A DNA stretch of 64,000 bases. It comes from Oscillospiraceae bacterium (GTDB taxonomy: Bacteria > Bacillota > Clostridia > Oscillospirales > Ruminococcaceae). Shown one piece after another: positions 7,742 to 16,329 of this stretch; position 1 is the stretch's first letter; each line of letters opens with the position of its first letter. The stretch spans positions 1 through 64,000 of the forward strand of contig JAIHAL010000009.1 of NCBI GenBank assembly GCA_020054675.1. Reading direction: 5' to 3'. The notes under the pieces are model-generated. The model saw nothing but the letters and a program-made list of their open reading frames with translations. It made no database searches and had not been told where the DNA came from. A program made the translations under genes and the position numbers.

Positions 7742-9103
7742 ATGGGAAAGTACATGCATGATGAACATGTTAAATTGATATGCGAAACGGTTAAGAAAAA
7801 TTACTTTATAGACCCTAAGTATTATGAAAAATTCAGCGTTAAGCGCGGGCTTAGGAATGAAGACGGAACCGGCGTAATGGCCGGAATCACAAACATCTGC
7901 AATGTTCATGGATATGTGATAAACGAGGGCGAAAAGCAGCCTATTGAGGGCGAGCTTATCTATCGCGGATACAGCATAAACGATATTGTGGAAAATACTT
8001 CGCGCGAAAATAGGTTTGGCTTTGAGGAAACTGTTTATCTTTTGCTGCTTGGAGAACTTCCGACCAAAGAGCGGCTGGAGGTTTTTGAAAAAATTCTTGC
8101 CGAGCGCAGGGAACTTCCGTCTGGTTTTGCGGAAGACATGATTTTAAAGGCTCCGTCGCCAAATATAATGAACAAGCTTTCACGTTCAGTGCTTGCGCTT
8201 TATTCGTATGATGACGATGCGGAAAACCAAAGCCTTGAAAGCGAAATTGACAAGGCAATAACCCTTATAGCAAGACTTCCGGTTATAATGGTAAACGCAT
8301 ATCAGGTTAAAAAGCGTTTTTATGATAAGGAAAGCCTTATTATGCATCCCCTGAATCCGGATGAAAACATAGCCCAGACAATCCTTTCCACTTTGAGGGC
8401 GGACAGAAGCTATACCGATGAAGAGGCAAAACTGCTTGACCTTTGCCTTACTCTGCATGCCGAACATGGCGGCGGAAACAATTCGACATTTGCGTGCAGG
8501 GTGCTTACATCTTCCGGTACAGACGCATATTCGGCATATGCCGCCGCAATAGGTTCGCTTAAAGGGCCGCGCCATGGCGGAGCGAACATAAAGGTTATGC
8601 AGATGCTTGACAACATAGAAAAGAATGTTTCAAACTGGGAAGATGAAACGGAGATTTCAAATTATTTGAGAAAGATAATCCGCAAGGAGGCAAACGACAA
8701 TTCCGGACTTGTTTACGGAATGGGCCATGCGGTGTATACTCTTTCCGACCCGAGGGCAAAGATACTCAAAGCCCATGCAATGAAGCTTGCCGCCGGTACG
8801 GAAGTTGAACGCGAATTTAATTTGCTTGAAAAAATCGAAAAGCTTACTCCGCAGGTTTTTGCGGAAGAAAAGGACGATAAGAAGGTAATCTGCGCCAATG
8901 TGGATATGTACTCCGGATTGGTTTACAAAATGCTGAAAATTCCCGTCGAGCTTTATACTCCGCTTTTTGCGGTTTCAAGAATGGCGGGCTGGGCGGCGCA
9001 CAGGCTTGAAGAAATGCTGACATGCGGCAGGATTATCCGGCCGGCATACAAGGCGGTTGCAAAACAAAGGGCATACGTGCCTTTTTCCGAAAGGGAAGAT
9101 TAA
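7742..9103 (+). CDS. gltA: Citrate synthase (Si-type)
   Basis: 453 residues. Condenses acetyl-CoA with oxaloacetate to citrate in the cytoplasm. The family signatures are present: LHAEHGGGNNS (His242), GPRHGG (His278), GMGHAVYTLSDPRAK (His329) and NVDMYSG, whose Asp fits the catalytic Asp. Length agrees with the longer clostridial form, which has an N-terminal extension of ~50 residues before the core GVMAGITNI. The ATG follows GAAAGGAG by 9 nt. The gene stands alone between its own promoter and a hairpin. A second enzyme able in principle to make citrate, of a different fold, is encoded at 34392-35768. A 2-methylcitrate synthase role is less likely but not excluded. Confidence 0.95.
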   Translation: MGKYMHDEHVKLICETVKKNYFIDPKYYEKFSVKRGLRNEDGTGVMAGITNICNVHGYVINEGEKQPIEGELIYRGYSINDIVENTSRENRFGFEETVYLLLLGELPTKERLEVFEKILAERRELPSGFAEDMILKAPSPNIMNKLSRSVLALYSYDDDAENQSLESEIDKAITLIARLPVIMVNAYQVKKRFYDKESLIMHPLNPDENIAQTILSTLRADRSYTDEEAKLLDLCLTLHAEHGGGNNSTFACRVLTSSGTDAYSAYAAAIGSLKGPRHGGANIKVMQMLDNIEKNVSNWEDETEISNYLRKIIRKEANDNSGLVYGMGHAVYTLSDPRAKILKAHAMKLAAGTEVEREFNLLEKIEKLTPQVFAEEKDDKKVICANVDMYSGLVYKMLKIPVELYTPLFAVSRMAGWAAHRLEEMLTCGRIIRPAYKAVAKQRAYVPFSERED

Positions 9104-9142
9104 GTTTTAAAAGCCCTTTAATATTTTTGATTTATATGCTAT

Positions 9143-9171
9143 AATAAGGTGCAGGTTGTCTGCGCCTTATT
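9143..9171 (+). terminator. Hairpin after citrate synthase
   Basis: A 12-bp stem, AATAAGGTGCAG/CTGCGCCTTATT (one G-T pair), followed by a short TTT. A TATAAT at 9140-9145 overlaps its left arm and may serve the next gene, so both functions are possible. Confidence 0.5.
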
Positions 9172-9192
9172 TTGCTTTGAGGAGGCTGCTTG

Positions 9193-10557
9193 ATGCGTTT
9201 GAAAAAATGGCTTGCCGTTGAAATTGTTGCGGCGGCGGTTTTTTTGCTGTTTTCCGGCTGTTCGGTAGGAACGGGAATAGAATCCCTGCTTTTGCCCCCA
9301 AAGCTCAGCGAAGAGCAAAGCCGCATAAACAAGGCGCTTTCCGATACCGCGGGCAAGAATATAAGCTTAAAGTATCCGAAATCGGGAGATTACCGTTCGC
9401 CTTTTATAATAAAAAATCTTGACGGCGAGGAAAATGAAGAGGCAATAGCCTTTTATGAAAAGAGCGGAGTGGGCGGCAGCGCTTTGAGGATGGCTTTGCT
9501 TGACCGCAAAGACGGACAGTGGGTTTCAACGGCGGACCATGCCTGCCCCGGGACCGAAGTGGACAAGGTGATGATTTCCGATTTCGGCCAAAGCGGCGAA
9601 ACAACGGTGGTTGTGGGATATACGCTTATAAATCAGAATTATAAGGTGCTTGAAGCATATTCATACCAAAACGGGACGTTGAAAATTTTTTATACGGATA
9701 AATATTCCGAAATGGAATCTTTTGATATAAACAATGACGGTACAAATGAACTTATACTCATTTCAAGCGGGGTGCAAAATACGGCAAAGAGCATTGCCCT
9801 TAATGCTTTAAATGCTGATGAGGCTTCCGGAGGGACTCCATTTGCAAAAGTTCTTGTAAGAAACGGCGATTCTTTTTCGGAAATAAGCAGGGTTGAACTT
9901 GACCCTATCGCTATCGGATATACGTCGATAGTAAAGGGCAGTGTCGGAGTTGGGATTCCTGCGCTGTTCATAGATACCCTTGTTTGGAGCGACCAGATAG
10001 AAACCCAGATACTTTATTTTGAAAACGGGGCACTCTCAAATCCTTTATACCAAAAAATAGAAGTGCTTAACGCTACAATGAGGCCCTACGGATATGCCTC
10101 AATGGATATTGACGGCGACGGAATAGTTGAAATTCCGATTCCTGCGCCGTTTCCGGGATATGAAACCCTTTCTTCGGAAGAACAGTTCTTTTATGCCGAC
10201 TGGTATGTTTTTGAACAATACGCTCTTACCAAAAAGAACAGCGGATATTTGAATGCCAACGAAAGCTACTGCTTCATGATTCCGAGCAGGTGGCAGGGGA
10301 AAGTTACCGCAAAGCAGGATGTTTCGACAGGCGAAACGGTGTTTTACAAGTATTCCGGTTCGCTTTCAGACAGCAATACTGAGCTTATGAGGATTTTTGT
10401 CGGCAAAAAGGGCTCTGATGACGTTAAAAAAGCGGATGGATATGAAGTGGTTGCCTCAAAAGGGCAGATGGAATATATGGTCAAGGTCCCAAGCGGCGAA
10501 AGCGAGGAGCTTTTGCCTACGCAAAGCGAGATACTGCTTAATTTTTATGTATTTTAA
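9193..10557 (+). CDS. Lipoprotein with VCBS/FG-GAP-like repeats, function unknown
   Basis: 454 residues. A signal peptide ends in a lipobox (LLFSGC, Cys at about 19), so the mature protein should be anchored outside the membrane. The body contains phrases such as FDINNDGTNEL and SMDIDGDGIVEIP, the Asp-rich loops of VCBS/FG-GAP-type propeller blades that often bind calcium. No catalytic motif was recognised. An in-frame TTG lies just before the ATG; GGAGG 8 nt upstream favours the ATG. It lies directly before a response regulator and histidine kinase, with 16 nt between stop and next start. It may be an accessory sensor for that pair; this is inference from position only. Confidence 0.8.
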   Translation: MRLKKWLAVEIVAAAVFLLFSGCSVGTGIESLLLPPKLSEEQSRINKALSDTAGKNISLKYPKSGDYRSPFIIKNLDGEENEEAIAFYEKSGVGGSALRMALLDRKDGQWVSTADHACPGTEVDKVMISDFGQSGETTVVVGYTLINQNYKVLEAYSYQNGTLKIFYTDKYSEMESFDINNDGTNELILISSGVQNTAKSIALNALNADEASGGTPFAKVLVRNGDSFSEISRVELDPIAIGYTSIVKGSVGVGIPALFIDTLVWSDQIETQILYFENGALSNPLYQKIEVLNATMRPYGYASMDIDGDGIVEIPIPAPFPGYETLSSEEQFFYADWYVFEQYALTKKNSGYLNANESYCFMIPSRWQGKVTAKQDVSTGETVFYKYSGSLSDSNTELMRIFVGKKGSDDVKKADGYEVVASKGQMEYMVKVPSGESEELLPTQSEILLNFYVF

Positions 10558-10573
10558 AATGCGGGGTGTTGTT

Positions 10574-11272
10574 ATGAAAAGAATTCTTGTTTGCGAGGAT
10601 GAGGACGTAATCCGCGATTTTGTGGTTATAAATCTGCAAAGGGCGGGATATGACGTTGTGGATGTTGATTCAGGAATAAAGGCTTTGCAGGTTTTTGAGG
10701 ATGAAAACAGAAATTTTGACATAGCGCTCCTTGATATTATGATGCCGGGGATTGATGGGTTTTCGGTCTGCAAAAAGTTAAGGGAAAAAAGCTCAAAGCT
10801 TGGAATCATAATGCTTTCCGCAAAAAGTCAGGAAATGGATAAGGTCAACGGGCTTATGCTTGGTGCGGATGATTATATAACAAAGCCGTTTTCACCGTCA
10901 GAGCTTGTCGCGAGGGTGGATGCGGTTTACCGCAGGGTATGCCTGAGTCTTGAAAAAGAGGAAAAATCCCCGCTGATTGTTTCGGGGCCGTTTGTGCTTA
11001 ACACTAAAAGCAGGACTCTTACAAAAAACGGAAAGCTTGTGGAGCTTACGCAGGTTGAATATGAAATAATGGAATATTTTTTCAACAATCCCAACACCGC
11101 GCTTGACCGTTCAACCATACTTGCGCGCATTTGGGGGGACGAGTACTATGGCGACGACAAGATAGTTGATGTCAACATAAGAAGAATAAGGATGAAAATA
11201 GAGGATGAGCCGTCCAACCCGAAATATATCGTTACTATTTGGGGATACGGCTATAAATGGGAGGCAAAATAG
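10574..11272 (+). CDS. OmpR/PhoB-family response regulator
   Basis: 232 residues. Receiver domain (2-115) with acidic pocket CEDED, phosphoacceptor Asp54 in LLDIMMPG, and Lys104 in DDYITKPF. The C-terminal winged helix (about 130-232) has the usual TQVEYEIMEYF, RSTILARIWG and DVNIRRIRMKIE segments. It should bind DNA after phosphorylation by the kinase encoded next. The ATG at 10574 is chosen because it starts the receiver fold (MKRILVCED), with GGGGTG upstream. Target genes cannot be told from the sequence. Confidence 0.95.
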   Translation: MKRILVCEDEDVIRDFVVINLQRAGYDVVDVDSGIKALQVFEDENRNFDIALLDIMMPGIDGFSVCKKLREKSSKLGIIMLSAKSQEMDKVNGLMLGADDYITKPFSPSELVARVDAVYRRVCLSLEKEEKSPLIVSGPFVLNTKSRTLTKNGKLVELTQVEYEIMEYFFNNPNTALDRSTILARIWGDEYYGDDKIVDVNIRRIRMKIEDEPSNPKYIVTIWGYGYKWEAK

Positions 11273-11291
11273 CCGCCTTGGAGGTTTTGTT

Positions 11292-12692
11292 TTGGCTAAA
11301 AGAAGCATTACGCAGCGCTGGATTGTAAACAACCTTGGCGTTGTTCTGGCAATACTCATAGCGGTGGAAGTGGGGTTTGCGGTTTCAATCCAAAACTACT
11401 ATTATTCCTCCGCAAGGCAGTATTTGAATTCCAGAATGAACATGGTGTCCAGCCTTTTAAACAAGTATTCGCAGGATTTGAGCATAAATTTTTCCGCCGA
11501 GGTAAGGGATTTGGTGGAAAGCTTTTCCGAAAAGAACAGGATGGAGCTTATGGCAATTGATACCGGCGGCAGGATTGCAATAACTTCGTCGGGTTTTGCT
11601 CCGGAGAGCCTTGTATCCATGCCGGATTACGACCAAGCGAGGAATTCCTCCGGCGGGCAGGGATTTTTTATGGGAGTGCAGGAAAACGGCGAAAAAGTCA
11701 TGGCGCTGTGCGTGATTATTTCAAATCCCAAAAGCGATTATGACGCAATGAGGCTTGTGGCATCTCTTGAACAGGTTGACGCCCAGATTTCGCAGTATAT
11801 TTTTGCGGTTTCGGCTGCGTGTGCGGCAATACTTTTGCTGGTGTCATTTTCAGGACTTTACTTTATAAAATCAATTGTAATACCGATAAGACAGATAGGA
11901 ACTACGGCAAAAAGCTTTGCAAAGGGGGATTTTTCGGTAAGGCTTGAAAAGAAAAAAGATGATGAAATAGGAGAGCTTTGCGATATAATCAATTATATGG
12001 CAAGCGAGCTTTCAAATGCCGAGGCTATGAAAAATGAGTTTATTTCAAGCGTTTCGCATGAGCTTAGAACTCCCCTTACCGCGATAAAAGGCTGGTCTGA
12101 AACCGTTGCGCAGATGACGGATGACCCTGCAACGATAAAAAAAGGCATGCAGGTGATAGGCAGCGAAACCGAAAGGCTTTCGCAGATGGTTGAGGAGCTT
12201 CTGGACTTTTCAAGGATGCAAAACGGCAGATTTTCTCTTAACAAGGAAACAATGGACATACTTGCCGAGCTTGAGGAGGCTGTTTTGATATATACCGAAA
12301 AGGCAAAGCATGAGGGTATAGAGGTAATTTACAACGAACCGGAAATGCTCCCGTTTGTTTACGGCGACAGGAACAGGATAAGACAGGTTTTTATCAATGT
12401 TATAGACAATGCTATAAAGTATTCGGAGCAGGGTGGAATAGTTTCAGTTGAGGCGCTTTGCGAAAAGGATAAGATAAAAATTTCCGTTTCAGATAAAGGC
12501 TGCGGAATTCCCAAAGAGGATTTGCCAAAGGTAAAGAACAAGTTCTATAAGGCAAACAATAACAAAAGAGGCTCCGGCATAGGCCTTGCGGTTGCAAATG
12601 AAATTGTTGAAATGCACGGGGGCAGGCTTGATATAATAAGCGAGCAGGGCGTTGGAACTACTGTGATTATAACCATACCCGCAATTAAATAA
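11292..12692 (+). CDS. Sensor histidine kinase (HAMP, HisKA, HATPase)
   Basis: 466 residues. Transmembrane helices at about 15-33 and 168-192 flank an extracytoplasmic sensor domain of ~135 residues. HAMP follows (193-245), then the H-box SSVSHELRTPLTAIKGW with phosphorylated His256, the N-box NVIDNAIKYS, the G1 box SDKGCGIP and the G2 box GSGIGLAVANEIV. It pairs with the response regulator upstream. The start is taken as TTG at 11292, because GGAGG lies 7 nt before it and no ATG fits. The layout resembles PhoR/WalK-type kinases but lacks a clear PAS domain. Confidence 0.93.
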   Translation: MAKRSITQRWIVNNLGVVLAILIAVEVGFAVSIQNYYYSSARQYLNSRMNMVSSLLNKYSQDLSINFSAEVRDLVESFSEKNRMELMAIDTGGRIAITSSGFAPESLVSMPDYDQARNSSGGQGFFMGVQENGEKVMALCVIISNPKSDYDAMRLVASLEQVDAQISQYIFAVSAACAAILLLVSFSGLYFIKSIVIPIRQIGTTAKSFAKGDFSVRLEKKKDDEIGELCDIINYMASELSNAEAMKNEFISSVSHELRTPLTAIKGWSETVAQMTDDPATIKKGMQVIGSETERLSQMVEELLDFSRMQNGRFSLNKETMDILAELEEAVLIYTEKAKHEGIEVIYNEPEMLPFVYGDRNRIRQVFINVIDNAIKYSEQGGIVSVEALCEKDKIKISVSDKGCGIPKEDLPKVKNKFYKANNNKRGSGIGLAVANEIVEMHGGRLDIISEQGVGTTVIITIPAIK

Positions 12693-12714
12693 AGAGCTTT
12701 GAAAGGAAAAACCG

Positions 12715-13659
12715 ATGAATAAAAATCCAAACGAAAAATTTAAATCAAAAATAGGCGGACAGGCGCTTATTGAGGGAGTTATGATGAGGGGGCCTGAAAC
12801 CATAGCAATGGCATGCAGGCTTCCTTCCGGCGAGATTGAGGTTGAAACCGAAAGCGTAAAATGGGGCAAAAATCCTCCGTGGTACAGAAAAGTGCCTTTT
12901 ATACGCGGAAGCATAAACTTTGCCACATCCCTTATGGACGGATACAAATACCTTACAAAATCCGCTGAAAAGCAGGGTGAATTTGATGAGGACGAGCTTT
13001 CGCCGTTTGAAAAAAAGCTGGCGGGGATTTTCGGGGATAAGCTGATGAAAGCAGTTTCTTTTGCGGCGATAATTGTCGGAACGGTTTTGAGCATCCTGCT
13101 GTTCATGTATCTCCCCATGCTTGCCACAAGACTTATGGGGGATACGCTTCAAACGTCTTTTGTTAAAACTCTTGTCGAGGGAGTTATAAAGATAATAATC
13201 TTTATTTTGTACCTTGCGGCGACATCAAGGCTTTCCGAAATGAAAAGAACATATGAATACCATGGCGCGGAACATAAAACCATAGCCTGCTATGAGGCCG
13301 GCGAGGAGCTTACGGTGGAAAACGTAAAGCGTTATTCAAGATTTCATCCGAGGTGCGGCACAAGCTTTATAATAATAGTGCTTATAGTCAGCATACTTGT
13401 TTTTTCGGTTGTGACATGGAAAACGCTGCTTATGAGGATAATTTTGAAAATTGCCCTGCTGCCAGTCGTTTGCGGAATAGCCTATGAGCTTATAAGGCTT
13501 GCGGGAAAGTACGACAATTTTGCCACAAGGATTTTGTCTGCGCCGGGACTTGCGCTTCAAAGGCTTACCACAAGGGAACCGGACGACAGCCAGATTGAGG
13601 TTGCAATAGCGGCGCTTAAGCCTTGCATACCCGAAAACAGAAATGAGGACCGCTGGTGA
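12715..13659 (+). CDS. yqhQ: YqhQ-like DUF1385 membrane protein
   Basis: 314 residues. The DUF1385 family signature is clear: GGQALIEGVMMRGP at the start and YEYHGAEHKTIACYEAG plus RFHPRCGTSFI in the middle. Four or so hydrophobic helices lie at about 110-140, 150-170, 215-240 and 240-260. The conserved His and Cys residues could bind metal. The biochemical function of the family is not established. The gene follows the histidine kinase by 22 nt and overlaps prmC by 4 nt, the usual linkage of yqhQ and prmC in Clostridia. Confidence 0.93.
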   Translation: MNKNPNEKFKSKIGGQALIEGVMMRGPETIAMACRLPSGEIEVETESVKWGKNPPWYRKVPFIRGSINFATSLMDGYKYLTKSAEKQGEFDEDELSPFEKKLAGIFGDKLMKAVSFAAIIVGTVLSILLFMYLPMLATRLMGDTLQTSFVKTLVEGVIKIIIFILYLAATSRLSEMKRTYEYHGAEHKTIACYEAGEELTVENVKRYSRFHPRCGTSFIIIVLIVSILVFSVVTWKTLLMRIILKIALLPVVCGIAYELIRLAGKYDNFATRILSAPGLALQRLTTREPDDSQIEVAIAALKPCIPENRNEDRW

Positions 13660-14495
13660 GGCTTCTTGATTTGCATTTGCGGGCAAAGGGAGTTTTAAAA
13701 TCCGCGGGGGTTGAAGACTATGCCTTTGAAGCGGGACTTTTGCTTGAACATTTCTTTGGCATAAAGCCATACCGCCTTGCGGTAAATGCTGAAATCTGCG
13801 CGGATGAGGAAATTGTGCCGTCATTTGAAAGGGCTCTTGAAAAGCGTGCGGGCGGATATCCCTTGCAGTACATCCTTGGCAAGTGGGAGTTTTACGGGCT
13901 TCCTTTTTATGTCGGCGAGGGAGTGCTCATTCCAAGGCCGGATACCGAAACGCTTGTGGAGGCGGCAATGGAGCTTTCGGGTGAAAATCCCATGATAATA
14001 GACCTTTGTAGCGGCAGCGGATGTATTGCCGTTGCCCTTGAAAAAAACATAAAAGGGGCAAAGGTGTTTGCGGTGGAATTTTCAAAAGCGGCGTTTTCTT
14101 ATCTCGAAAGGAACATAGAACTGAATTCCTCAAAGGTTGTGCCGGTTTTGGGCGATGTTTTGGATGAGGAACTTCTTGATGGCTTTGAGGCGGCGGACAT
14201 GATAGTTTCAAACCCTCCTTACCTTTCGGATGAAGATATGCAGAACCTTCAAAGGGAAGTGGGATTTGAACCGGAAACAGCGCTTTTCGGCGGCGGCGAC
14301 GGGATGGATTTTTATCGCAGGATTTCGGCACTTTGGAAGAAAAAATTAAAGTCCGGAGGACATATGCTTTTTGAGGTTGGCATTGGCCAAGCCGGACAGG
14401 TTTGCAATATTTTGAAAAGCGAGGGCTTTTCTGAAATAGAAGCTAAAAAAGATTTAAACGGCATAGCAAGGGTTGTTTTCGGAAAATATTTATAA
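13656..14495 (+). CDS. prmC: Peptide chain release factor N5-glutamine methyltransferase
   Basis: 279 residues. Methylates the Gln of the GGQ motif of RF1 and RF2 using S-adenosylmethionine. It has the N-terminal helical domain with RAGGYPLQYILGKWEFYG, then the SAM-binding fold with LIPRPDTETLVE, IDLCSGSGCIAVAL and the catalytic NPPY at 186-189. It starts with GTG overlapping the stop of yqhQ (GTGA), so it is translationally coupled. The glycine-rich loop reads CSGSGC where many homologues have GTGSG. Confidence 0.95.
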   Translation: MRLLDLHLRAKGVLKSAGVEDYAFEAGLLLEHFFGIKPYRLAVNAEICADEEIVPSFERALEKRAGGYPLQYILGKWEFYGLPFYVGEGVLIPRPDTETLVEAAMELSGENPMIIDLCSGSGCIAVALEKNIKGAKVFAVEFSKAAFSYLERNIELNSSKVVPVLGDVLDEELLDGFEAADMIVSNPPYLSDEDMQNLQREVGFEPETALFGGGDGMDFYRRISALWKKKLKSGGHMLFEVGIGQAGQVCNILKSEGFSEIEAKKDLNGIARVVFGKYL

Positions 14496-14513
14496 GAATG
14501 CGGAGGTATCGTT

Positions 14514-15692
14514 ATGGCGCTGGAAAAAAAGAAGATTGAGCCTAAAAAGAAAACTTTGGAGCTTCCAAAGTCAACGGATGAAAAGAAAAGGGCAATAGAA
14601 AATGCCATTGCCCAAATAGAAAAGGATTACGGCAAGGGCGCCGTAATGCGACTTGGCGCGGCAAAGACCTACAATGTGGACGCTATTCCGACCGGTTCGA
14701 TGACGCTTGACATGGCGCTTGGAATAGGCGGCGTGCCAAGGGGAAGGATAGTTGAAATATACGGTCCGGAAAGCTCCGGAAAGACAACTGTCGCATTGCA
14801 TATAATAGCACAGGCGCAAAAAATGGGCGGCGAAGTTGCGTTCATAGACGTTGAGCATGCCCTTGACCCGGTTTATGCCGCGGCGCTTGGCGTGGACATA
14901 GACAATATGCTTGTTTCCCAGCCGGATTCTGGGGAACAGGCGCTTGAAATTGCCGAAATGCTTATACGCTCCGGCGGTATTGATGTAATCGTGCTTGACT
15001 CCGTTGCCGCAATGGTTACAAAGGCGGAAATCGAGGGCGTTATGGGCGATACGCATGTGGGGCTTCTTGCAAGGCTCATGTCGCAGGCTTTGAGAAAGCT
15101 TACCGCCTCAATTTCAAAAACAAACTGCGTTGCGATTTTCATAAATCAGGTGCGTGAAAAAATAGGCGTGGTTTACGGGAATCCCGAAACCACTCCGGGA
15201 GGAAGGGCGCTTAAATTTTATTCATCCGTAAGGATTGAAGTCCGCAAAGGAGAGGCGATTAAAAACGGCTCCGAAATAATAGGCAGCAGGACAAAGTGCA
15301 AGGTGGTGAAAAACAAGGTCGCTCCGCCTTTCAAAGAATGTGAATTTGATGTGCTCTTTGGCAAGGGCATTTCAAGGGTTGGAGAGATTGTGGACCTTGC
15401 AGTTGACCTCAACATCATACAAAAGAGCGGAGCATGGTTTAATTACAACGATGTAAAGCTTGGGCAGGGACGCGACAATGCAAAGGACTTTTTGCAAAGC
15501 AATCCCGAAATAATGGCGGAAATTGAGGGAAAAATAAAAGCGGCCGCCGCTGAGGAGCCTTTTGCGGGCAAGAAGGCAAAGAAGGGCCCTGCAAAGGGTG
15601 CCGCATTTGTTCCGGCCGAAGAACCGGATGAAGTGTTTGATTTGCCTGACGACGAATTTGAGGAATTTACCCCGTCTGATAATCTTGAATAG
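14514..15692 (+). CDS. recA: Recombinase A
   Basis: 392 residues. Walker A GPESSGKT at 84-91, Walker B around [10 protein letters not shown], and the usual [12 protein letters not shown] and INQVREKIG stretches identify RecA. It forms filaments on single-stranded DNA, drives strand exchange and activates LexA cleavage. The N terminus has a Lys-rich extension of ~20 residues and the C-terminal tail is acidic with an Ala/Lys-rich insert. It is only 18 nt after prmC and no LexA-type GAAC-N4-GTTC box is seen there, so expression must depend on upstream promoters or one inside prmC. recX follows directly. Confidence 0.98.
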   Translation: MALEKKKIEPKKKTLELPKSTDEKKRAIENAIAQIEKDYGKGAVMRLGAAKTYNVDAIPTGSMTLDMALGIGGVPRGRIVEIYGPESSGKTTVALHIIAQAQKMGGEVAFIDVEHALDPVYAAALGVDIDNMLVSQPDSGEQALEIAEMLIRSGGIDVIVLDSVAAMVTKAEIEGVMGDTHVGLLARLMSQALRKLTASISKTNCVAIFINQVREKIGVVYGNPETTPGGRALKFYSSVRIEVRKGEAIKNGSEIIGSRTKCKVVKNKVAPPFKECEFDVLFGKGISRVGEIVDLAVDLNIIQKSGAWFNYNDVKLGQGRDNAKDFLQSNPEIMAEIEGKIKAAAAEEPFAGKKAKKGPAKGAAFVPAEEPDEVFDLPDDEFEEFTPSDNLE

Positions 15693-15694
15693 CC

Positions 15695-16312
15695 ATGAGA
15701 GTAGTTTCAATTCAAAAGTATAAAGGCAATACATTTATTGTTGAGTTTGATAACGGAAAAAATGCCTATTTAAACAGGGATATTATTTTTCAGTACCGAA
15801 TTGGGGAGGACATGGAACTTTCCGACGAGCTTTTTGAGGAGATTCTTTTTGTCTCGGATTTAAGGCGCGCAAGGGAAAGGGCGCTCTATTTGCTTGAAGT
15901 CAGGGACCATTCCATGAAAGAGCTTTATGTTAAGTTAAGGCGAAATTATCCCGATGAGGTATGCCGGAAAATTTGCGCCGAAATGAAAAAGGCCGGCCTT
16001 ATTGATGACCGCAGATATGCCGAAAGGCTTGCCGAGGAATTTATTAACATAAAGCGCTGGGGCAAATATCGGGCGGTATTTGAAATGCAAAGGCGGGGAA
16101 TTTCAAAAGAGCTTGCTGAGGAACTGGTTGAATCCTACGAGGATGATTCCATTGAAAGGCTCAAAGAGCTTGTTGAAACAAAATATGCCCGCTATCTTGT
16201 TGACGGAAAAGGTTTTTTAAAGGTGAAAAATGCCCTTGCAAGACAGGGCTATGCCTATGGCGATATAAACGAAGTCCTTGCGGAGTACAAGGATTTTGAT
16301 AAGGAAGATTGA
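15695..16312 (+). CDS. recX: RecA regulator RecX
   Basis: 205 residues, helical, with three-helix repeats typical of RecX: ALYLLEVRDHSMKELYVKL, CAEMKKAGLIDDRRYAERL and RRGISKELAEELVE. RecX caps or disassembles RecA filaments. The ATG lies 2 nt after the recA stop, and the N-terminal beta-rich segment (VVSIQKYKGNTFIVEFDNGK) is common in Firmicutes members. Weak sequence conservation is normal for this family. The tandem recA-recX position supports the call. Confidence 0.9.
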   Translation: MRVVSIQKYKGNTFIVEFDNGKNAYLNRDIIFQYRIGEDMELSDELFEEILFVSDLRRARERALYLLEVRDHSMKELYVKLRRNYPDEVCRKICAEMKKAGLIDDRRYAERLAEEFINIKRWGKYRAVFEMQRRGISKELAEELVESYEDDSIERLKELVETKYARYLVDGKGFLKVKNALARQGYAYGDINEVLAEYKDFDKED

Positions 16313-16329
16313 TTTTAAGGAGTTTTAAA

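Noticed and set aside
12489..13127. Minus-strand frame opposite the kinase and yqhQ genes
   Set aside because: Spans the junction of two well-supported plus-strand genes and has no domain.
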